Shown: piece after piece, positions 5,680 through 10,758 of the stretch
Layout of the letters: each line of letters starts with the position of its first letter
How positions within the stretch are numbered: position 1 is the stretch's first letter
From: Phycisphaerales bacterium UBA2266
Lineage (GTDB): Bacteria > Planctomycetota > Phycisphaerae > Sedimentisphaerales > Anaerobacaceae
Direction of reading: 5' to 3'
DNA length: 10,758 bases
Assembly: GCA_002347125.1 (NCBI GenBank)
Contig: DDXG01000256.1
Coordinates: forward strand, 1-10,758
The notes under the pieces: model-generated
What the model was told of the DNA's origin: nothing
The model's database searches: none
The model's input: only the letters and a program-made list of their open reading frames with translations
Program-made: the position numbers and the translations under genes

Positions 5680-6915
5680 ATGCGACTCTCTGTGGCGAGG
5701 CTGGTTGTGTTTGGCGTCTTGTACGGGTGTGGCCTTGCTGCCGGTGGCGATACGCCGTGGGCAAGATGGGTGGTGGATGATTCATCGAAGGGGGCGGATG
5801 GGGTTCGGTTGGGGGATGTGAATGGGGATGGGCTCAGCGATATCGTGACGGGCTGGGAGGAGGGGGGTGTTACGCGGGTTTATTGGCATCCGGGATATGA
5901 GGCGGTTCGCCGGCCGTGGCCGGCCGTGACCGTTGGTAAGACCGGGTCGGCGGAGGACGCGATGTTCGCGGACCTTGACGGCGACGGGGCGATGGACGTG
6001 GTTACGTGCTGCGAGGGCAATACACGCAAGATGTTCGTCCACTGGGGCCCGAAGGACAAGGGGCGGCTGCTGGACCCGGCCGCGTGGGAGCAGCGGGTCC
6101 TGCCCGCGGCCGATGGGCGGATGATGTGGATGTTTGCCGTCGCCGCCCAGATTGACGGGGTCAACGGGATCGACCTGATAGCGGGTGGCAAAGGCGATGG
6201 GGCCCAGGTCGGCTGGTTCGAGGCCCCGGCCGATCCGCGGAACTTGGCCGCCTGGACGTGGCATCCGATGACGGATGCTGGCTGGGTCATGTCGATCCGT
6301 CTGCGGGATATGGACGGCGACGGGGATGAGGACGTGGTCATCACGGATCGTAAGGGCCCGCTTCGGGGCGCCCGGTGGCTGGAGAACCCCGGCCCGGGAC
6401 CGGCCCAGCGCGGACCGTGGACCAGCCACGCCATCGGCGGAATCGGCCGCGAGGTGATGTTCATGACCCTGGCCGACCTTGACGCCGACGGGCTGGAAGA
6501 CGTGGTCGTGGCCGTCAAACCCGCCGACGTCCTATGGCTGCGCCGCCTGGACAGCCGTGGCTGCCGCTGGTCACAGACCGCCATCCCGTATGGGCAAAAC
6601 ATGGGCAGCGCCAAGGCCGCGGCCGTCGGCGATATCGACCGCGACGGCCTGCCCGACATCGTCATCACTTGCGAAGCCGCCAATGGTTCAAAATCCGGCG
6701 TCAGGTGGCTCTCGCGCAACCCCTGGCCGATGAACGCAACCTGGATCGACCACGAAATCGCCGGCCCCGAAGGCATCAAGTTCGACCGCATCGAACTGCT
6801 CGACCTCGACGGCGACGGCGACCTCGACGTGCTGACCTGCGAGGAACAGCACGCCGGCCGCGGCCTCGGCGTCGTCTGGTACGAGAACCCACATCAAATA
6901 GCGAATAGCAAATAG
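5680..6915 (+). CDS. Exported FG-GAP/VCBS-repeat beta-propeller protein
   Basis: The 411-residue product begins with a signal peptide (about residues 1-22, core VARLVVFGVLYGCGLAAGG). Cys17 is a poor lipobox, so signal peptidase I export is more likely than lipidation. Seven calcium-binding-type repeats follow at a spacing of 52-59 residues: D46 (DVNGDGLSD), D98 (DLDGDGAMD), Q157 (QIDGVNGID, degenerate), D210 (DMDGDGDED), D266 (DLDADGLED), D318 (DIDRDGLPD) and D375 (DLDGDGDLD). Seven repeats at this spacing fit a seven-bladed propeller. No enzymatic domain is attached, so a binding or structural role outside the cytoplasm is inferred. The ATG has no strong Shine-Dalgarno (only GGTG 5 nt ahead). 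The last codons and the stop are read from a heptanucleotide repeat. The gene follows the CehA-like gene on the same strand after 127 nt. Confidence 0.87.
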   Translation: MRLSVARLVVFGVLYGCGLAAGGDTPWARWVVDDSSKGADGVRLGDVNGDGLSDIVTGWEEGGVTRVYWHPGYEAVRRPWPAVTVGKTGSAEDAMFADLDGDGAMDVVTCCEGNTRKMFVHWGPKDKGRLLDPAAWEQRVLPAADGRMMWMFAVAAQIDGVNGIDLIAGGKGDGAQVGWFEAPADPRNLAAWTWHPMTDAGWVMSIRLRDMDGDGDEDVVITDRKGPLRGARWLENPGPGPAQRGPWTSHAIGGIGREVMFMTLADLDADGLEDVVVAVKPADVLWLRRLDSRGCRWSQTAIPYGQNMGSAKAAAVGDIDRDGLPDIVITCEAANGSKSGVRWLSRNPWPMNATWIDHEIAGPEGIKFDRIELLDLDGDGDLDVLTCEEQHAGRGLGVVWYENPHQIANSK

Positions 6916-6916
6916 C
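6896..6916 (+). repeat. Heptanucleotide repeat, three units, spanning a stop codon
   Basis: Three consecutive units, AAATAGC, GAATAGC and AAATAGC, cover the end of the FG-GAP gene. The TAG stop (6913-6915) is inside the third unit, so the final residues IANSK are repeat-encoded. It resembles in period and AATA core the longer array at 893-934. Confidence 0.75.
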
Positions 6917-6987
6917 AGGAAGGACGGCGTGACATAGTTCCGTTGTAGCGGGCGAGCGTTTTGGGCCGAGGGCAAATGCCGGACCAA

Positions 6988-7016
6988 GCCATCCCTTCGC
7001 GGCGCGAAGGAATGCC
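6988..7016. repeat. Imperfect hairpin, 13-bp arms, 3-nt loop
   Basis: GCCATCCCTTCGC (6988-7000) can pair with GCGAAGGAATGCC (7004-7016) at 11 of 13 positions around a GGC loop. No T-run follows, so it is not a classic intrinsic terminator. It lies 73 nt after the FG-GAP stop and may help define the 3' end or be part of a dispersed repeat family. Confidence 0.6.
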
Positions 7017-7037
7017 ACCCGATGCACGTATGAACTC

Positions 7038-7141
7038 AAAGCCGTCAACCCCAAACCACAGGTCAAAACTCAAGACCGACCCCCGCGGTCTGATGTGTCC
7101 GAAGTTTTGGGCTTTGAGTTGTGGTTTGGGGTTCCGGCTTT
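7038..7141. repeat. Nested inverted repeat (about 104 nt) between convergent genes
   Basis: Four paired blocks nest in correct order: AAAGCCG (7038-7044) with CGGCTTT (7135-7141); AACCCCAAACCACA (7047-7060) with TGTGGTTTGGGGTT (7120-7133), 14 bp perfect; CAAAACT (7064-7070) with AGTTTTG (7103-7109); and AGACCG (7073-7078) with CGGTCT (7086-7091) around a 7-nt loop. The total is 34 perfect base pairs with asymmetric bulges. It could act as a bidirectional transcript-end structure, a palindromic or MITE-like repeat, or a structured RNA. It encodes no convincing protein. Confidence 0.75.
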
Positions 7142-7171
7142 TACGTTTTGGGTTTTCCGCCGATGTCCCCT

Positions 7172-7200
7172 GTGTCATGCAGCCGGCTCGGCATGACCAC
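7172..7200. terminator. Hairpin immediately after the tsaB stop, possible terminator
   Basis: GTCATGC (7174-7180) pairs perfectly with GCATGAC (7191-7197) around a 10-nt loop that contains GCCGGC. With one bulge the stem extends through GTG (7172-7174) and CAC (7198-7200). It abuts the tsaB stop codon on the minus strand. No U-tract follows in that direction, so termination efficiency is uncertain. Confidence 0.4.
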
Positions 7201-8088
7201 TCACGTATTGGCGGTCATTCGCTTTTCTTCGGGTTCGGGGCGGCGGAGGTAGAAGGGGGCCAGGGTGACAGGGTCCGCGAAATCGCCGGCGCAGGCCTTG
7301 GGCCAGGCGAGCCGGTGGACCACGGAGGCGTGGGGCGACCACAGCGATTCATCGAGGACAACCACGCGGCCGCCCTCGAACTGCTTTCGATGGTACACCA
7401 AGCCGTCGCCGAGCAGACATAGGGGTTCGGCGGGGTCGGCAAAGCGCTCGACGATCTCCTGCGCGGTCAACAGGCTGTCGGGAACGACCTTCTTATACAT
7501 GGAGTCGAACACCGCGTGAGGCGCCTTGGGCCGCTCGTCGGTTTGGGTCGCGCCCGGTTCCATACCATGGCCTATAGGGGGGTCCACCCGCCGATACAGG
7601 GCGGTGAAGAACTGCCCGCGCTTGGCGTCCAGCAGGGGGGCCACCCGAAGCGGACGACTCGTGCCGGGGTCGCCGACACCCTCGGCGGACGCGAGAGTCT
7701 GTTTCTGCGCCTCGGCGTCGTGAGGGACGACTTCCAGCCCGGCCCGGCCCCCCTCAGGGGCCCCAAGTACGTTGGCGGCGATTACGTCGAGCGTATCGAC
7801 CGCAACGATCTTGACGGAACCGGCGAGTGCAGCGGCCTTGGCCATCGCAACGGCAATCCGCAGGCCGGTGAAACTGCCCGGCCCGATGGACAGGTGGAGT
7901 TGGCCGACATCCCCCGGCCCCAAGTGGTGCTTTTCGAGCAGCCTCCGCACCGCCGGCAGCAGCTCGACGCTGTGCCGCAGAGGGGCCGAGAATGTTGTCT
8001 CGTCCAGCGGACGCCCACCCCGGGCCAGGGCCACCGAACCGACCCGGCTGGAGGTCTCAATAGCGATGATGAGCGGTTCTATCGCCAT
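7201..8088 (-). CDS. tsaB: tRNA t6A biosynthesis protein TsaB (YeaZ family)
   Basis: TsaB is the non-catalytic ASKHA-fold partner of TsaD in the cytoplasmic complex (with TsaE) that places threonylcarbamoyl on A37 of ANN-decoding tRNAs, using threonylcarbamoyl-AMP made by TsaC/Sua5. Residues 7-25 contain the phosphate-loop-like IIAIETSSRVGSVAL. HSVELLPAVRRLL follows at 39-51. The family signature SIGPGSFTGLRIAVAMAK is at 67-84, then VDTLDVIAAN (97-106) and DAKRGQFFTALYRR (154-167). The C-terminal PFYLRR (278-283) is the usual end motif. At 295 residues it exceeds the E. coli protein (about 231); most of the excess is two insertions, near residues 110-146 and 170-194. The ATG has no clear Shine-Dalgarno. 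It is divergent from the TPR/secretin-like gene and convergent with the FG-GAP gene; no other t6A gene is seen here. Confidence 0.93.
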   Translation of the reverse strand: MAIEPLIIAIETSSRVGSVALARGGRPLDETTFSAPLRHSVELLPAVRRLLEKHHLGPGDVGQLHLSIGPGSFTGLRIAVAMAKAAALAGSVKIVAVDTLDVIAANVLGAPEGGRAGLEVVPHDAEAQKQTLASAEGVGDPGTSRPLRVAPLLDAKRGQFFTALYRRVDPPIGHGMEPGATQTDERPKAPHAVFDSMYKKVVPDSLLTAQEIVERFADPAEPLCLLGDGLVYHRKQFEGGRVVVLDESLWSPHASVVHRLAWPKACAGDFADPVTLAPFYLRRPEPEEKRMTANT

Positions 8089-8217
8089 ATAACGTGGTTC
8101 TGCGCCGGTCCGGGCACCGGGCCTGCCCCCTGTCAGGAGGGCTAACTGACGCCGCGACCGACTGATTTTCGTGGATTTTCTTTAAGTTTTGTTTGCCGTT
8201 TTCCGTTGACCGGATAG

Positions 8218-8255
8218 AATTCGATTTTATCGGCCAGGGGCGGTTAGATCGAATT
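8218..8255. repeat. Inverted repeat in the tsaB / TPR-secretin divergent region
   Basis: AATTCGAT (8218-8225) and ATCGAATT (8248-8255) are perfect inverted copies 22 nt apart; the right arm runs into a T-rich stretch. The 318-nt region 8089-8406 between the two divergent start codons contains this repeat, the promoter at 8262-8290, the palindrome at 8301-8314 and a ribosome-binding site. The part from 8089 to about 8190, next to tsaB, shows nothing I can name. The repeat could be an operator or an RNA hairpin. Confidence 0.5.
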
Positions 8256-8261
8256 TTTCTC

Positions 8262-8290
8262 TTGCAATTTCGGCCCTTTTTGGGTACACT
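8262..8290 (+). promoter_or_regulatory. Sigma-70-type promoter for the TPR/secretin-like gene
   Basis: TTGCAA (8262-8267), a 17-nt spacer and TACACT (8285-8290) make a well-spaced housekeeping promoter. Transcription would start near 8297 and leave a leader of about 110 nt before the TTG start. A weaker alternative, TTGCCG (8193-8198) with TAGAAT (8215-8220) at 16-nt spacing, lies upstream. Confidence 0.6.
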
Positions 8291-8300
8291 GACGGTATCT

Positions 8301-8314
8301 GTAGGTATACCTAC
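8301..8314. promoter_or_regulatory. Perfect 14-bp palindrome at the predicted transcript start
   Basis: GTAGGTATACCTAC is its own reverse complement. It begins 10 nt after the -10 box of the promoter at 8262-8290, so it covers roughly +5 to +18. That is a classic operator position for a dimeric helix-turn-helix repressor. No regulator gene is adjacent; its identity is unknown. Confidence 0.5.
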
Positions 8315-8394
8315 CTCGACCTGGAGGCTGTAAAGTGCCCAATTTCAGGGTGGTGTAAGCATTTTCCCGTTTTTTCGAGGGTGTCATTTTAGGC

Positions 8395-8400
8395 AGGAGG
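8395..8400 (+). promoter_or_regulatory. Shine-Dalgarno that fixes a TTG start
   Basis: A perfect AGGAGG sits 6 nt before TTG at 8407. The first in-frame ATG is about 50 codons later and would delete the signal sequence, so the TTG is the better start. Confidence 0.85.
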
Positions 8401-8406
8401 TAAGTT

Positions 8407-10758
8407 TTGGGCAAGCCACGTTTCTTCTCGGGAGCCACCGACAGAGGGATTCTGTCCGTGCTGGCCTTGTGTGCGTTTGCATCCGTTATCGCGGCCTTGC
8501 TGCCGATTCTGGCGCCATCCGGGCTCCGTGCGGGGGTTGAGGACCAGGAAGCCGCGATGCGGGGTATCGTCGCCACCTACTTCCAGACCGGCGTCCAGGA
8601 ACTGGACCGCGGCAACTACGCCCAGGCCGTCAAGACCCTCCGGATGGCGCAGAGCTACCGCGAGTACCTCAGCGTCACGGATCGGGCTCGCATCGAGGAC
8701 CTCTTGAACCAGGCGCAGCGAGGCGAGTCCGAGAAGGCTCGCGTCATCGCCGCCAAGGATGCCGCCATGGCCCTGGCCGGGCAGGGCCAGACCGCCGAGG
8801 CCCGCCGCCAGTTGGCCCAGATTCAGAACAGCCCCTACCTCAATGAGACCGAACGATCCGAGATCACCCAGAAACTCGACGCGCTCGGCGGCGCCGTTGT
8901 CACGCCACCGTCGATTCCCACACCGTCCGCCCCCACCGCCGCCGACCTCGAACGTCAGGCGGCCGTGGACCTCTACAACCGCAGCTACGACCTCTACCGC
9001 CGGGGACAATTCGAGCCGGCCAAGGCCGGGTTTCAAGAGTTCTTGACCCGCTATAACGCAATTATACCCCCCCAGATGGCGGACACCGTTCAACGCCACA
9101 TCCAGTCCATCGACGGGCACCTCGCCAAGCCGGAAACGCGGTCGGTCACGGTCTCTCCCGATGAGATCAAGAAGCGACGGGTCCTGGAGTTGTTCAACCG
9201 CAGCAAGTCGCTCTATTACGAGGGACAGCTTGCGGCCGCCCGCAAGGGCTTTGTCGAAGTCATCGCCAGCGGCATGTTGACGCCGGAAGCGAGGAAGCGG
9301 GTCGAGGACTACATTGAGACCATCGACCAGTTGTCCCCGAGCCTCTCGGACAAGGACCTGACGACGCCTCCGGCGGCCGTCCTGCCCGTCGCGCCGCCGA
9401 CGGTCGAACCCACTATCATCCGACCGGTGACCGAGCCCCGGGCCGTCGATCCGGTGACGCCTCCGGTCGTCGTTCAGCCGGCTCAGCCGACGGTCGTCGA
9501 GCCGGTCATACCACTGGACGCTCCATATCCCCTGAAGGCCGAGGACCTGATCATGCCGTCGCCCGCGACGGTCGGCCCGGCGGCGGTCGCGCCGGTGATT
9601 CCGGGTCCCATGCAGGTGGCGGTTGCGGTGACCCCACAGGAGCCCTCTTCCGGCACTTACATTGACGAGGTCACGCGGCGGCGCAACGTCGTCCGTGGCC
9701 ATACGAAGGCGATAGTCGAGGACGCCGTCATCAAGGCGCACCGTTTCGCCGACGCCAATGATTTCGACAAGGGCGACGAGGCGCTGAGGACCGCCAAGAA
9801 CACCGTATCGCTCAACGAGATGCATCTCGGTCCGGATCTGTTCGGCAGCTATCAGGCGATTCTCCAGCACGAATCCGAAGTGCTGGCCTACAAACGACAG
9901 AAGTACGAGCAGGCGGTAAGAGAGAAGCAACGAGCCGACGCCATCGCGGCCCAGAAGGCGCATCGTGACCAGATGGAAACCGAACGTGTGCAGCGGATCG
10001 CCACGCTCCTGGACAGTGCGTACTCGTACTGGGATCAGCAGAAGTACCAGGCGGCCATGGGCCAGCTTGATACGCTCCTGGCCCTGGACCCGCAGCATGA
10101 TGAGGCGCTGAAATTCCGCAAGGAAGTCGAGGACATGATCTACTTCCGCAAGCAGAGGGAGATCGAAGAAGAGTCCCAGCGAGAGCGCACAAAGGCCATC
10201 ATGGAAACTGAAATCAGCGGCATCCCTCATGCCGACGAGTACAAGTATCCATCGAACTGGCGAGAGATCATGAACAAGCCCTGGCGAAAAGCGGATGAGC
10301 CGATCGGCCAGAGCGAGGCCGACATGGCCGTCTACGGACAGTTGGAGGAGGTCGTTGACCTCTCGCATTTGACTCCGCTGATGCCGTTGGGCCAGGCCCT
10401 CGATGAAATCGCCAACTCGGTCCAGCCTCCGCTTCGGATCGTCACCCTCTGGAACGACCTGCGACAGAACGCCAGCGTGGACCAGAACACGCAGATCAAT
10501 ATGGACGGCCTCCCGGCCGTGGTGTTGTCAACCGCCTTGGAACTGCTGCTCAAGAGCGTTTCCGGAGGCGGCCTGCTCGGGGCCGATATCAGCTACCAAG
10601 TGGATAACGGCGTTGTCACCGTTGCGACAGCCGGCCGGCTACCCAACAAGATGGAGACCCGCGTATACGACATCAGCGACCTCGTCGCCGAGCCCGCCAT
10701 GGGCGGAATGGGCGGAATGGGCATGATGGGTATGGGCATGGGTGGCATGGGCGGCATG
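8407..10758 (+). CDS. Exported TPR protein with STN/secretin-like domain (3' end outside window)
   Basis: An open frame of 784 codons runs off the right edge. Starting from TTG, residues 1-42 form a signal sequence: basic KPR and DR, then a hydrophobic core at 15-37, with possible cleavage after GLRA. Helical TPR-like repeats follow near 59-85, 185-215, 258-290 and 436-466, and a clear one at about 530-575 (AYSYWDQQKYQAAMGQLDTLLALDP). A Pro/Val-rich linker spans 320-412 and a charged coiled coil about 493-530. Residues about 645-745 resemble the STN/N0 domain of secretins and TonB-dependent transducers: LGQALDEIANSV, then INMDGLPAVVLSTALELLL, then YQVDNGVVTVA. RVYDISDLV (752-760) follows, as in planctomycete secretin-like proteins. 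The visible end is a Gly/Met-rich run from 764. A secretin barrel downstream is expected but not visible. The likely location is periplasm or outer membrane; the general secretion or pilus role is inference. Confidence 0.75.
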   Translation, partial: MGKPRFFSGATDRGILSVLALCAFASVIAALLPILAPSGLRAGVEDQEAAMRGIVATYFQTGVQELDRGNYAQAVKTLRMAQSYREYLSVTDRARIEDLLNQAQRGESEKARVIAAKDAAMALAGQGQTAEARRQLAQIQNSPYLNETERSEITQKLDALGGAVVTPPSIPTPSAPTAADLERQAAVDLYNRSYDLYRRGQFEPAKAGFQEFLTRYNAIIPPQMADTVQRHIQSIDGHLAKPETRSVTVSPDEIKKRRVLELFNRSKSLYYEGQLAAARKGFVEVIASGMLTPEARKRVEDYIETIDQLSPSLSDKDLTTPPAAVLPVAPPTVEPTIIRPVTEPRAVDPVTPPVVVQPAQPTVVEPVIPLDAPYPLKAEDLIMPSPATVGPAAVAPVIPGPMQVAVAVTPQEPSSGTYIDEVTRRRNVVRGHTKAIVEDAVIKAHRFADANDFDKGDEALRTAKNTVSLNEMHLGPDLFGSYQAILQHESEVLAYKRQKYEQAVREKQRADAIAAQKAHRDQMETERVQRIATLLDSAYSYWDQQKYQAAMGQLDTLLALDPQHDEALKFRKEVEDMIYFRKQREIEEESQRERTKAIMETEISGIPHADEYKYPSNWREIMNKPWRKADEPIGQSEADMAVYGQLEEVVDLSHLTPLMPLGQALDEIANSVQPPLRIVTLWNDLRQNASVDQNTQINMDGLPAVVLSTALELLLKSVSGGGLLGADISYQVDNGVVTVATAGRLPNKMETRVYDISDLVAEPAMGGMGGMGMMGMGMGGMGGM

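Noticed and set aside
5782..6791. Two minus-strand frames (215 and 303 codons) opposite the FG-GAP gene
   Set aside because: They are antisense to a gene with seven ordered calcium-binding repeats, and neither shows a motif or start signal.
6961..7422. 153-codon plus-strand frame across the intergenic hairpins and the tsaB 3' end
   Set aside because: Its first part reads through inverted-repeat DNA and its second part is antisense to tsaB.
8389..10368. 659-codon open frame on the minus strand
   Set aside because: It is fully antisense to the TPR/secretin-like gene, whose TTG start, ribosome-binding site, signal sequence and domains are coherent. The minus-strand product shows no recognisable domain; long antisense frames are common in GC-rich genes.

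Overview
The window is GC-rich by eye. It looks like a bacterial chromosome segment, most likely from the Planctomycetota and probably a Phycisphaerae-type genome. That assignment is inferred from gene content: an exported FG-GAP repeat protein, a secreted CehA/McbA-type protein, a free-standing peptidase S74 domain protein, and a TPR protein leading into an STN/secretin-like domain with a Gly/Met-rich stretch. There is no rRNA or other decisive marker, no tRNA, no CRISPR array and no transposase.

Layout. Positions 2-3144 are a plus-strand protein-folding operon: the C-terminal half of GroEL, a possible 23-codon ORF, DnaJ, GrpE and an FmdB-type zinc-ribbon protein. The last three genes are translationally coupled (dnaJ/grpE overlap by 1 nt, grpE/fmdB by 14 nt). 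A strong intrinsic terminator at 3151-3217 closes the operon. A short minus-strand gene (3244-3687) encodes a solitary S74 intramolecular-chaperone domain. Two plus-strand exported proteins follow: a CehA/McbA-like protein (3978-5552) and a seven-repeat FG-GAP/VCBS protein (5680-6915). The minus-strand tsaB gene (7201-8088), needed for the tRNA t6A modification, converges on them. Diverging from tsaB is a large exported TPR and STN/secretin-like protein that starts at a TTG (8407) and runs off the right edge.

How the genes work together. GroEL, DnaJ and GrpE belong to the two classic chaperone machines; DnaJ and GrpE serve DnaK, which is not in the window. The FmdB-type protein is of unknown role. 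The exported proteins share no obvious pathway.

The intergenic regions hold the least ordinary sequence: AATA-type heptanucleotide tandem repeats after groEL and across the FG-GAP stop codon, a CACRGATT repeat cluster between the two exported genes, a nested inverted repeat of about 104 nt between convergent genes, and a perfect 14-bp palindrome just downstream of a good promoter in front of the TPR/secretin-like gene. I see no convincing new defence or mobile system. The points most worth a second look are the solitary S74 protein with an intact Ser/Lys pair, two TsaB insertions, the altered metal-site region of the CehA-like protein, and the repeat elements.
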